Assembly (NCBI GenBank): GCA_951812925.1
Contig: OX638372.1
Location: 55,364,028 to 55,428,027, forward strand
Origin: Calliopum simillimum
Lineage: Eukaryota > Arthropoda > Insecta > Diptera > Lauxaniidae
DNA length: 64,000 bases
Reading direction: 5' to 3'
Positions within the stretch are counted from its first letter, which is position 1; the number at the start of each line of letters is the position of its first letter. The notes below the pieces were generated by a model. That model did not search any database. It worked only from the letters and a program-made list of their open reading frames with translations, and was not told the origin of the DNA. The position numbers were made by a program, and so were the translations under genes. Below, piece after piece: positions 33,801 through 45,512 of the stretch.

Positions 33801-36294
33801 AATAACTCCTTTGGTATTTCGAATTTCGAAAAATGGCATAAGAAAAAGTTATTTAGAATAGTCCCAGGAATCTTAAATTTTTCGGTGTTCCACAGATTTC
33901 TGCACACCTGTAGTTTTCTCTTGTAAGTCTGCCTAAAATGTATGAATAGTTTTAGGCATCATATAAAGCTATTGTAAATATAGCTCTAACTTTTGCTAAT
34001 GTCATCAAATGTCATTTCGCTTTGGCATTTATGTCATAGATGTCTTGTAAACAACAGCAATGCAAAATGCCGGAAAACGAGCACGCAAAAGGTGGCCATT
34101 TGACAGATGTAAACCTTCAAATAAACTTGCCTTAAAAACAGAGCCCACTTTTTTTCGATTCCAACAAAATTGCAGCCAATACACATTATTGACCTTTGTA
34201 CAAAACGTTAACTGTGTGCTGTCAACAATGGGTTAATTTGAAAAGTACATTTATGTTGTTCGACAACACACTTTCAACATGAACGAGAACAACATGACTG
34301 CAATGTCAACAAAATTTAACGAATGTGCTAAAAGGATTTAAAAACATTTTTCGAAAAGCTGCGAAAACAACGTCGTCCATAGCCTTGGCGCACTATCCAT
34401 TCTGTAGGCCAACATTTCGAGTAGACCATCATTATTTGTGCTTTGTATAGAGCGAGTGCACTTTTTGGTTATATTGTGTTGTTGGTTTTACTCTTGTTGT
34501 TGTTGTTGTTGTTTTTATTTAATAGTGTTGCCATTGCTCTTGTCAGCACTGCTGTTGTTATCATTGCTGCTGCTGTTTTTGTTTTTTTGCAATTCAGTCC
34601 CTGCAAGCCTTTGTGGTGGTGGTATTCAAATTATCGTCTAGGAAAATCCTTTTGTGTTTTGGTTTTCACAGTTTGTGCACATGTACTATGTGAGCTTTTC
34701 CCGGCTTTATGGTAACATATGTGCAATGTAAAATGTGGGTTTGAGCATTTTCAATGCGTTGTTTTTCAGAAATATGGCTCACAACACCATGTGTATTGTT
34801 CTAAAAACATACGATTTTGACTTTTGAAAAGCGGATTTTCAGTTTTTTAATTTAGTCATTCAGTAGACAAAAGGATGAGCAACTCCTTCTACTATCTATA
34901 GCAGAAAATTTATACTGTTGGAGGTTTTTCTTTCTGGATGACTCAACCAAGAGATGCATTCATAACATTTCTTTTTTTTTTCATCAAAACAACAAAGAGT
35001 GTGTCGGAATAGCAGTGCAAAACACTACTTTTGTCTCTAAAGTAGCATTTTGTAGCTACACTTCGACTACAGTGTATGCACTAAAATGAACTGAAGCTAA
35101 TCAAACTATACAGGTCTGTGTAGTATTTGTTTTTTCTTCTTCATATCCATGTCGCTATGGACCTAGTTGGTTTTTGCTCACGCAATTGCCGCCACCCTAA
35201 CCTAACCATATCCATGTACTGTCAAGACATTTGCAGGCAATACTGAACTGAAGTATTTGAAAATAAAAAGCGGGTACAAGACATAAAGTATATTGAAGCA
35301 AAATATCTTAAAACTCTTACACAGTTCCCTTATTTACATCCCTTTACAACTCTCCACGAAACAGTTTTGTCGTAACTCGAAGTCAATAGCTTAAGAAATA
35401 AGCCAGTCATAGTAAAATTGTTTTTCCTTTCAGTGCATAAAATAAATGTTCGAAAAAACATAACTAAAAAAACAAAAAATTAAATGGCAATTTAACGCAT
35501 TCACTGTGTTTACAAACACTTAAATAGAATTAATGACTTTTCTATTGAATGAACTCCTCCCACTCTTGAGTAAATAGCGCCTAAAGCGCCCCTGCTACCT
35601 ACATACATTCGTTTCAAAAATATCATTAATAACAATTAAATGTTTCAAGAGGGTGTCCAAAATTTGCAGTTTACATGAATGAAAGTCATATTAACGCTAC
35701 TAAAATGCCGACACTTGCAAATGTCAAACACCCAAGTGGAATCAAAATAAATGATGTCTAGGTCATAAGTAGTTTCAATATAAATGCAATGACAACGCCA
35801 AAATTTTTAAAATATAAGTACATAAATGTACATAACTCATAAGCTGAAGTTTCGTCAATATTTCGGTGAAAAATTCTATGCATGCTTAAAGTCTCGAAAT
35901 TTTTTTTATAAATTTTGGTTTTTTTTAAGGACCCATCCATATCAGATAAAAAAAATGGTTCCGAGGATAGTGTTATTAAATTTTATTTTATTTTATTTAT
36001 TATTTTTTTGTAGTTTCAAGCATCAAACATTTTTTAAATTTACATTATATAAACAAGCATGCCTTTACCGTGGCAAAAAATCCAATTGCTTTTAATGAGC
36101 CAAACAAATTTATTTTTACTTTAAAAAGGTATATTTCACACTAAGAAACAACACTCTAAGCGGAGAGAATTTCGAATCGTATTTTGAAAATCATACGCTC
36201 TTTTAAGTGTAAAATGCCTTTTCCGTGCTACGTCTTTACCTTGGTATTTTGTTTAAAAATTATAATTTTCTACAGAAAATTACGTGGAAAATAA
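33801..36294. other. Non-coding, no gene seen
   Basis: Unique-looking intron-like DNA. A TTG/CTG-rich tract lies at 34483-34580 and explains the cysteine- and leucine-rich open frames there. No motif supports a gene. Confidence 0.45.
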
Positions 36295-36400
36295 CTAGTA
36301 AGGGTGTTATATTTGACTTATCCAAACCGTAGCATTTTAAAAACTTTGTGGTGCAAGTTAGGCATGCCTTGCTCTCTTTTCCGAATTCACATAAGAAAGT
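36295..36400 (-). mobile_element. HINE fragment (3' terminus only)
   Basis: CTAGTAAGGGTGTTATATTT, then a decayed stem and part of one tandem unit (GGCATGCCTTGCTCTCTTTT then CCGAATTCAC), matches the 3' terminus of the HINE family read on the minus strand. The rest of the element is missing. Confidence 0.6.
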
Positions 36401-36654
36401 GCTACAAAATCCAAAAAATTTTATACACTTTTTAAGAGATCTAGCAGATATTGTAAATTTTATCGAATACTTAATTTGCCTACACTTAAAAATTTAAATA
36501 CACCCTCAAAATCTTAAGTTATCTTTAAAAAACCGTTTTTTGATGACTTTGCGCGCAAAAAAATTGTTTATTTATTTTTTAGCTGATTTCGGATTTTTTT
36601 TACGGCTATGGAAAGTACTGTCGTCGCCTAAATATGATGGAGTTGCGTGGAGAA

Positions 36655-37064
36655 ATTTTTTTGTCCATCTTTTTTTACTATGTTAACTATGGAGTAGGGC
36701 TTTAAATTATACACCGTTAGAAAGGTATTTGTGTGAAGATGTGCAGAAAGTTAGAATTATGTTAATATTTTGACTGGAAGCCAGGTTAAATTAAATACAA
36801 TTTTTTCAATAGTAACCACAACAAAATACACGGTCACACAGACAGAGTTGAAAAAAGGATAAAGCACAAAGAAAAAGACGTTAAAGCATAGCACTAACTT
36901 GATGTTTTTTGTTTTGCTTATATTTTGCTTGAATTATACCAGGAATGATAAATGAGCTTTTCTATTTTGTACCCAATAGCAACAAAAAAAGTACTAAAAG
37001 TGTCCAAAAAGTACCAACATTTTTTAATACATTTGTGGTCGAATTTCGACCACTGGGCGATTCA
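36655..37064 (-). repeat. Repeat family C, copy 3 (inverted)
   Basis: Reverse complement of the family C layout: TTGTCCATCTTTTTTTACTA, 'GGAGTAGGGCTTTAAATTAT', then AAAAAAGTACTAAAAGTGTC, and finally TGTGGTCGAATTTCGACCAC followed by TGGGCG. The last 19 bases of that phrase form a perfect 9-1-9 palindrome (about 37031-37051). Confidence 0.7.
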
Positions 37065-38868
37065 AGCCTTCATATAGGCATTATACATGATAACAGTTGT
37101 TCCACAAAATCTCTCTTACAACATTAATGATATAAAAAAAATTAAAAGAGAACAATGAAATCCCGCTTAACTGTAAATTTTTTATTTTCTGTAGTAAATT
37201 TTCTACTGTCCAATTCGTCACTGAAAAAAGGTAATTTGTCATCATTGCTTCAAAAATCAAGTGCCCGCCAAGCAGCAAATGCTACAAAAATTTTAGTGCA
37301 AATATAGTTTAATACACACAATTAAAAAAAAAATAAATAAATTGCCAAAAATAAAATTTAAAGCTATTTAAAGTTGGTCATGTTCGTCACTTTTGGCTCA
37401 AAAGTAACGTATTTTTGAAATTTCATTCTGCAGTCAAATTCTAAAACTACATTTTGGCAAAATTTTGTTGTCCTAAGATCATAATAAAATCATACGAGGA
37501 ACATTTTCTTAGAACGCTTTAACCCATTATAACCCGGTTTAAGATCATTTTGAAACCTTTTTCAAAAAGACTTGGTTATCATGGGTTAAAGTGTTCTGCA
37601 AAAATATTATACGTAAAATTTCACTAGTGGTCATCGAAGGCAAGAAATTCTTAAAACTTTAGGATAATGCGTAAAAATGTAATAAAAGTGTCGCAGTTGT
37701 CAGATTAGCACACTTCTCAATTGCCACCAAAAAAGTGTGATAGATTTTTTCGCTCCCAAAACTGAACTGGGCTGAAATCAACTTTACTAAATAAACTTAA
37801 AATACATAAATATGCAAATCATTACCCGATTGAGTCATAATGAAAAAAATGTCACGTTCATATTGTCACGTATCGATTCAGATTATGATCGAAACAAAGA
37901 AAAGTACAGAAGATATTTGAATCAAACAAAATATATTTTAAAGAAACATTATTGCATAAGTTTCTAAAATTAGTCGCACTAAAAAATTCTGACTTGTTTC
38001 GCTGAATTCTGAATTTCTTTAAATACGAACTAAAACTACTTCTATTTTTATCACGTTCGTTTTGTGTTTTTTTTTTGCGTGTATCTTGGAACTAGGACTT
38101 CGCCTGCTATTAACGTTCGCACTAATTATAGTGCTACATAAGAGCTATAGTGTTAAGTAAAAACTAAAATAAAAATATGTTTTACTGCCAAATTTTATCC
38201 TTTTTTGAATGTGTACGACGGTCACGTTCGTTACTTGGGAAGTGCCCAAATACTTCATTTTTAATTTTTTCAGCTTTTTTTTTTTTTTTTTTTTTTTTTT
38301 TGAAGCATGACTTTGAAAGGTAAAGTACCTACATATATTTTTAATTTATTAATAAAGTCCATTCAATTTCAAATCAAAATAACCACCATTTATTGAAATA
38401 GATTGGAAATTGTGGATACAGTCCCTTTCTTGGGGGTGCGAAGATTGGAACTTTTCTCAGACTTTATCTAAAACACCTTTAGCCCAATCATCTAAAACAC
38501 CTTTAGCCCAAGCAAGAGTCTTCTTTTGACCGTCAGAAAATGAGCTAAGCTTTTTAATAATTTAATTAGCCGACCTTGCTTAACGTCAGGCCCGTTGCTC
38601 AGGAATAAATTTCATGCCATACTCACCTAAACTCTGCTTTTCCCAAGAGTCAGCAGATGGCTGTTCTGCAGTTCTACAGGACTCAGCACGTTGTTTCATT
38701 GTTACACTCTTACTAGCTTTATTTATTTGCAAAGGCTTTTAAGGAAACCTTCATGGTAATCATTCTCTCATAGGTATGCGTATATGCTTAAATTATAATG
38801 ATAAATCGTACATGCGTGTTTGTGCACGCAGCTTGATTTCAACTAAATTTCTTTTAATTGCCTACATA
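37065..38868. other. Non-coding with short repeats
   Basis: No gene. It contains the short repeat with AACCCATTATAACCCGGTTT (37480-37650), also seen near 19400 and 47300, and a poly-T of about 30 bases (38273-38302). A direct duplication of TCTAAAACACCTTTAGCCCA lies at 38467-38506. The stretch 38380-38760 is less AT-rich and could be an old transposon body, but no motif is clear. Confidence 0.4.
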
Positions 38869-39733
38869 AGACCGGTGCGTTTTGGACGAATGTTTAAAAT
38901 TCGTCGCGCAACCGGCACATAACTTAATGTAGAGTCAAGCATGGAACTATATTTTAGAACATCTTAACCCATTATAACGCGTTTTTAAGGGTCTTTTTGA
39001 CCCCTTTTTTCCAAAAACTTGTTCATAATGGGTTAAGATATTCTAAAATATTGTTCCATGCTTGATTCTACATTGAGTTATATGAACATCTTAACCCATT
39101 ATATCGCGTTTTTAAGGGTCTTTTTGACCGCTTTTTCAAAAACTTGTTTATAATGGGTTAAAAAAATTCCAAAAATATTCTAAAAAAAACCGTCCGGGCG
39201 TTGGCAACCGTCGTTGACTAAATATTTACGCCCGATTTCGTTACATTTTTTGATAATAAAAATCAAAAATTCATTTTTCATGAATGAAAATAATGTCGTA
39301 CCACTGGATTTGTCAGGAAAAATCCTAACAAAATATACATTTCAAATTTTTCTAAGATTTTTTCTGTTCAATTGTGAAGTGCTCAAATAGGGGGTTTTCG
39401 AAAAATTTCGACTTTTTTGAGCTGAAATGACGCCAAAAATGGACGTCTAATCAGAAAACTAATGATGCCATTCGATCCTACGGGAAAAAATACATAAGAA
39501 TCCATGTCTTGGATTTTAATTTTCGACCTACTACGAAGCTATAAATTGATTCATTTCGGACCGATGAGCATGCATTTTTGCGCCACATTTTTCAACCTTC
39601 AAAAATATATCGACACCTCTTCCCGTTATCTCTCAGAGCTAGGGTGGCGGCAATCTTCATGTCGATAGTTTAACTTTACAATTCTGCCGGTTGCGCGACG
39701 AATTTTAAACATTCGTCCAAAACGCACCGGTCT
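38869..39733. mobile_element. TIR element family E, copy 2 (49-bp perfect TIRs)
   Basis: An 865-bp element whose ends are 49-base inverted repeats starting AGACCGGTGCGTTTTGGACG (38869-38917 and, reversed, 39685-39733), apparently without a mismatch. Just inside the left TIR, two copies of AACATCTTAACCCATTATA and TTTAAGGGTCTTTTTGACC stand in tandem. Further right are CCGTCCGGGCGTTGGCAACC and CACCTCTTCCCGTTATCTCT. No coding sequence. Target duplication is uncertain (TA on the left, TA overlapping the right end). The superfamily is unknown. Confidence 0.85.
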
Positions 39734-40777
39734 AATGTGCATACGTGTAAATGAATTCATTCGTATGTATATTAATTGCAGTAATTAATAAAATAAAATT
39801 TAAATATTTCTCATTATTTTTTACTGCTTTAATGTTGTTATTGTGACCAATTAATTGTGGTGAATAAATAAATGATTGTCATAAATTCCGAAAATTCTCA
39901 AATATTTATGATTTTCCGATTTTACGTTTGTATTGCATTCTTCAATACACATTCGCTTAATTACATTTCAATTAATTTGTTCTTGTATGTATGTGTTTTG
40001 CATCAAAATACGCGTTGCAGGATGTTGCGCTGTTATTTAACCCCTTTCGTGACATTATTAACTTTTTGTGCTCGTGCTTGTCGTTTTCATATTGAATCCT
40101 TTTTACGGCGTACAATCGCCGTTGTTGCTGCTGCTGCAACTGAAGCTGATCGATACAACGACGATGTGGCGCGCGTGTTGGCAGGAAGTTGGAAAGTTTT
40201 CATACCCAGGTGGGTTAGCTTGGGTGTTTTGTATGCTCGCTGACCCCACTTAATGCAGCATTTTATTCCGTGGCAAAACTTTTTGCCAGCGTGTTGAATT
40301 TACGAGTCACGTTTATCGTTTTCTTCCAATTTTTTTCTTTTTTCGCTGAATTGCATGTGAACTTCTCGTTGAGCACAGAGCAGCGTAATCGTTGGGTCGT
40401 TGTTTTTGCTTGAAATTTTATTGCATAGTCAAGCACATTTGAATATACAACATGTTAAGGTCCTATGTGGCTACGTGCATATACGTTTACTGTGATGGTG
40501 TCTTAACTTTTATTGTTTCACTTACGTAGTTTTATGGGCTTTTTTTATTTACGGCCACTTTTTCTAAAATATTTTGGATTTAGGGAAAACTACTGGATTT
40601 GCGATTTTATTTGGAGTTATGCTTCATAAGTAGTGAGTATTGAGTCTTGATCTTGAAAAAAAAAAATTTCTTAAGGGTATTCAGTAATTTATGCAAAAAA
40701 TTTTAACCTTACTTTTTCAAATTAGTTGGGTTTTTAAGATAGCAAATTCCGTATTGAGAGATGATTTTATGTTTGAA
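39734..40777. other. Non-coding, possibly with a conserved island
   Basis: The stretch 40010-40420 has fewer A/T runs and holds a 123-codon frame (39872-40243) containing a GCTGCTGCTGCAACTGAAGC tract and a CAGGTGGGTT splice-donor-like site. The peptide does not match the mannosidase N-terminus or any family I know, so I do not call it a gene. Confidence 0.4.
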
Positions 40778-41700
40778 CTAGTAAGGGTGTAACCTTTGGC
40801 CTGGCCAAACATAAAATACCCTGCACTGCAGTGTTTTTAAAATGTTGCTTATATGGTGCCACGCCCTCTTGTCCGAGTTTACTCAGATTTTGCTCAGATC
40901 TTTCATTTATAGGCCTCAGTGTCTGAGTGAAATTTGGTTGGATTAACTCAAAAAACGTTTTCAGTATAGCGTTTTGAAGCTTTTGCTTGTATGGGAGGTG
41001 CCACGCCCTCTTGTCCGAGTTCGTCTTGTTTTAGCTCAGAGTGTTCATTTATAGTCCTTAGTATTTGAGTGAAATTTAGTTGGATTTTCTCAAAAAACTC
41101 TTTCAGTATATCATTTCGAAACTTTTGGTTATATGGGAGGTGCCACGCCCTCTTGTCCGATTTTATCCAGTTTTTGCTTAAAGCTTGCATTTATAGTTCT
41201 TAGTGTCTCAGTAAAATTAAGTTTGATTATCTCAAAAAAAGCTTTCATTATACCGTTTTCAAACTTTTGCTTATATGGGAGGTGCCACGCGCTCTTGGCC
41301 GAATTTGTCCAGTTTTTTTAAAGAGCTTGCGCTTACAATTCGTAGTATTTATGTGTATTTCGGTTGCATTGTCGTGAAAAATACTCCTTAAGTTGCATTT
41401 TGAATATATTTCATGTATAGGCGGTAGGCGTGTTCGATGACCGATTTTGCTCATTTTCAATCCCACGAACTAACTTTGATGACGGAGGCAGTGTACTAAA
41501 TTTCATTGAATTATCTTGCTCAGTTTTCCCAGAAAATGTATTTCCACGCACACCCAGTCAGCCAGACAGACGGACATGGCTATATCGACTCAGGAGATGA
41601 CGCTGATCAAGAATATACATACTTTTCTATATCTGCCAACCCTCCTTCTCTGCGTTACAAACGGAAGGACAAAGTGAATATACCCTGGGTGTAGGGTATA
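40778..41700 (-). mobile_element. Helentron-type HINE, copy 4 (full length)
   Basis: Minus-strand copy. The 3' end is CTAGTAAGGGTGTAACC, then the stem TTGGCCTGGCCAAA and ATACCCTGCACTGCAG. Four tandem units follow with GGTGCCACGCCCTCTTG cores near 40856, 40998, 41138 and 41281. The 5' part has CAGTCAGCCAGACAGACGGA and ends ACCCTGGGTGTAGGGTAT. This is the clearest view of the family with all parts present. Confidence 0.8.
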
Positions 41701-41845
41701 AAAATATTCGTGGTCTTGAATTAACATTAGCGTCTTAGTCTTTGTCTCGAAAAATTACCAAGACAAACTTCAAGATCAAGACTAATTTTGCTCAGCACTA
41801 TTATAAGGACTGCGTTTGAAAAAAAAAAATTTTCATCTACTAGTA

Positions 41846-43231
41846 CAGTCATTTGGTAGTTTTACCTGGAAAGTTTTGCGGGATTTCTGCAAATGAGTTA
41901 TTTTATAGATTTCGATGTGCTCTTTCAGAATTTCAACTTTGCTACCTCGTATCGTGTTCGCTCGAGCCGCCATATTGGAAGAATGGCGTCCAAAATCAGT
42001 TTTTTACAAATATCTCTTTAACGGTTATATTTAGAGAAAAATTTCTTAGGACAATGTTGTAGCTTATAAAATTTTCTATAAAAATGACCTTTGAATTGTT
42101 TTCGTACGACTTATAACTCAGGAGATATCTTTATTCAAAATTTTAGAAAAATTAGTAAATTGTGAATGCCACTTATGAGTAGGCACAGTGATGTGTCAAG
42201 CTTATAATTACGATAACTTATGAACGGTGAGTCGCACTTTTAAAATAAAAACACCTATTTATAGGGAATAACTTGTTCTACAAGATACATATTATTTTTT
42301 TTTCATATCACCTATAGTTAAGGAGATATTTTTTCCCACAAACCCAAAATTTTGAAAAAAAACGTTTTTTCAAAATGGCTCCTAAACGGTTCGTCCTAGA
42401 AAAAAAATTGTCAATGCATTTGGTAGAACGTTCAATTTTCTATAAGAGTCTCTTCGAGCTATTTTTTCGTCAGACTTACCCTTCATGAGATATCGCGTCT
42501 TGAAAATCATTCAAAATTGAATATTGTTCTATGCGCCCTACTATGTTCAATTTTGAATGATTTTCAAGTCGCGATATCTCATGAAGGGTAAGTCTGACGA
42601 AAAAACAGCTCCAAGAGACTCTTATAGGAAATTGAACGTTCTACCAAATGCATTGACAATTTTTTTTCTAGGACGAACCGTTTAGGAGCCATTTTGAAAA
42701 AACGTTTTTTTTCAAAATTTTAGGTTTGTGGGAAAAATATCTCCTTAACTATAGGTTATATGAAAAAAAAAATAATATGTAACTTGTAGAGCAAGTTAAT
42801 CCCTATAAATAAGTGTTTTTATTTTAAACGTGCGACTCACCGTTCATAAGTTATCGTAATTATAAGCTTGACACATCACTGGGCCTACTCATAAGTGGCA
42901 TTCACAATTTACTAATTTTTCTAAAATTTTGAATAAAGATATCTCCTGAGTTATAAGTCGTACGAAAACAATTCAAATGTCATTTTTATAGAAAATTTTA
43001 TAAGCTACAACATTGTCCTAAGAAATTTGTCTCTAAACGTAACCGTTAAAGAGATATTTGTAAAAAACTGATTTTGGACGCCATTTTTCCAATATGGCGG
43101 CTCGAGCGAACACGATACGAGGTAGCAAAGTTGAAATTCTGAAAGAGCACATCGAAATCTATAAAATAACTCATTTGCAGAAATCCCGCAAAACTTTCCA
43201 GGTAACATCATTTTTTTCTCCCAAATGATTG
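41846..43231. mobile_element. 1.39-kb near-perfect palindromic foldback element
   Basis: Left arm 41846-42521 and right arm 42546-43231 are reverse complements over about 680 bases with few mismatches, around a 24-base spacer. Ends are CAGTCATTTGG on the left and, reversed from the right, CAATCATTTGG, flanked by TA (41844-41845 and 43232-43233), which suggests a Tc1/mariner-type insertion. A 69-codon frame is open in both arms in opposite directions with nearly the same peptide, a direct result of the symmetry; the peptide is not a known protein. If transcribed within the host intron, the RNA would fold into a very long hairpin. Confidence 0.9.
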
Positions 43232-44402
43232 TACTATACAATTTATCCAATAAATTGTTTTCAAATAATCTAATAAATTTTTTTCAAATTATCTTTTCAA
43301 CCCGAGTCAGAAAAGCATCGTTTTCCATTTTTTTTATTTTTTTTTTTTTTTTTTTTTTTGCGGGACGCGTTTATTTAAAACGCAGAGTTGCCAGACTGCG
43401 AAAACTGATAATGATGAGGAAAAAGTTGTGAGACATTTTGTCATTTAAATTTAATGAATACATTGCATTCTTTAAAAAAAAAAATTTTGAGGAAAATTCC
43501 TAAGAATTGGTACGTTTTGAGGAAATTTCGATTTTTCACCTGGGAACTCTGAGCGAGCTATTGTGAAAAGTTTTCCAGACCAATCTTAGTGGACATTCCA
43601 AAAATTACTCGGAAACTAAAAATAAACCGAAACTGTGCCGAAAGTAACATTGAGAAAATTAAAGAAGGACTTTGTCGTTACTCGGAATCAGGTTCCAGCA
43701 GAAAAAGTGAATCGGTGACTTAAGTAAGAAGCAAGGCTTTTCTTATCACGGGAACAATGAGCTCAGAAATATACAATATATTAAAAAATACTTGGAAAAA
43801 GTCTTTCCTAAAATAGCATGAGGTTTCCACTTTCTTTTGGCTTGACCTAAACTCTGGTATTCAACGAATAATGTGAAAGAGAAGTTAAAAGATACTGGGC
43901 TTAAGTCAAAAGGGACATCAAGGCAATAATGAAAGTAGCCAAGGATGCTAACGTTTTTCGGGAAAAATTAAGTTCAGCAGCTCGAGTCAGTGATGATAAT
44001 GATGGTATAATTATACCATTTTAATTTGTACAACTGAGAGCTTACGTGTAAAAGTACATTCGCAGGGGAAAAGAGTGATGTTTCGACACAGTGCCAAATT
44101 TTGCCATTTCTATTCAAACTAACTCGCGCGTATAATACAAAAACCGTACTCCTAATGAGACGCAGGTGGGAGGATTCGAGATTTATTTTAACTACGGTTG
44201 TTTGCTCCCATTACCGAAAATAACAAATATATGTAGGGAACTATTGATAGTTTATAATAGAAGCACACGTATTTTTGTACAGTCTTTGAGTATTCAAAAC
44301 AATATGCACAATTGCATTTAGAAGAAAAAATTTGTTCTTGTTAGGGTGTCGAAACCTCCCCCTTCTCCCCTACATTTTCTATGTTCGCACTGGAAACCAA
44401 AC
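43232..44402. other. Non-coding, no gene recognised
   Basis: Includes a T-rich run (43329-43360). The stretch 43550-44050 is less AT-rich and, with frame changes, has short peptides that might be a decayed transposase (such as EKIKEGLCRYSESGSSRKSE), but the signal is too weak to name. Confidence 0.4.
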
Positions 44403-45512
44403 GTCGCACTATGGTTTTTTTTGACAAAAAAGTGTACGCAAAAATAAGTCACTACAAGGACACATTTTCTTTAAAAAAATTAAACGCGAATTTAAAGGTT
44501 ATACATTTACCTATCTGAAAAGATGCCCGCTTTTTCCAGCATCTGATAGTGACACGGGTCGAAATCTCTTGAATTTTGAAAAAATCGATTTTTCTGCTTA
44601 AAAATGTTAGTCGCATTAAACGCAGGAGTGATATATGAATAAATTTATGTGCATTCAATCAAATCAATTAAGATGAAATCAACTCAAAGTGAAAAAGGGC
44701 GGTGCCACGCCCCAAAACCAAATTCGTCATATTCGTTTATTTTGAAATCGGTTATTTGACCGATATAATTTTTTGGAATAAAAATAACCAATTTCACGCT
44801 ATCAAGTAAACTTTTCGTGAAAACAAAACCCAATTTTATTGATTACTGACAGAATACCAACCAAATCATATAATGACATTATTTTTGTCTCTATAAGAAT
44901 TTTGAAATCTAGGCATAAAAATAAATATTAAACGCAAGGTAGAGGTATGGTTTCTTGGGCAAATAGTCATAGAATTGAATGAACTTTCAGCCTAGGTTGG
45001 TGTTTTGTTTAAAAAAATTCATCCAAAAATATGAATCGTTTATTTTGAAAGTCGGTCATAATAATCGGCTATTTGACCCATATCACTTTTTTAAATATAT
45101 AGCATCAAATCCACACTATCAAGTGAACTTTTTATGTAAACAGAACCCAATTTAATTGATTACTGACAGAATACCAACCATATAATGACATTACTTTTGT
45201 CTTTATAAAAATTTTTAAAATTTAGTATGAAAATAAAAAAAATGTTAATAAAAGGTAAAATTTTCGATCAAAAATGCGCCGAACTAAAGTTGAACGCAGA
45301 GGTATATTTCCTTGGGCAAATATTCATAGAATTGAATGAACTTTCACATAGGGGGGTAGCCGAGGTCGATAAAATTTCGTCCATACAATTTGGCCCACCC
45401 TAATGTATAACCTTCAATTTCGCGTTTAATTTTTTTAAAGAAAATGTGTCCTTGTGAATTATTTTTGTGTACACTTTTTTGTCAAAAAAAAAAAGAAACC
45501 ATAGTGCGTCGC
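44403..45512. mobile_element. Element F: ~105-bp inverted ends around a family D copy
   Basis: Left end 44403-44508 begins GTCGCACTATGGTTTTTTTT and reads through AAAAAAGTGTACGCAAAAAT, AAGGACACATTTTCTTTAAA and 'AATTAAACGCGAATTTAAAGG'-like sequence. The right end 45412-45512 is its reverse complement with few differences. The interior includes, at 44740-45411, an inverted copy of repeat family D. Either D is the interior of a larger transposon with long TIRs or D was captured between two inverted solo ends. No coding frame. Confidence 0.65.

Noticed and set aside
34438..34715. Overlapping frames rich in Cys, Leu and Val
   Set aside because: They come from a TTG/CTG microsatellite read in two frames.
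35150..35215. GC-richer segment ending CCCTAACCTAACC, considered as telomere-like repeat or tRNA
   Set aside because: Only two CCTAA-like units and no cloverleaf; dipterans generally lack such telomere repeats.
39872..40243. 123-codon plus-strand frame considered as a mannosidase 5' exon
   Set aside because: The peptide has no membrane-anchor or stem pattern of class I mannosidases, and the GCT/GCA run explains the alanines.
41853..43250. Two opposite frames with nearly the same 69-81-residue peptide
   Set aside because: Direct consequence of the palindrome; the peptide has no family resemblance.
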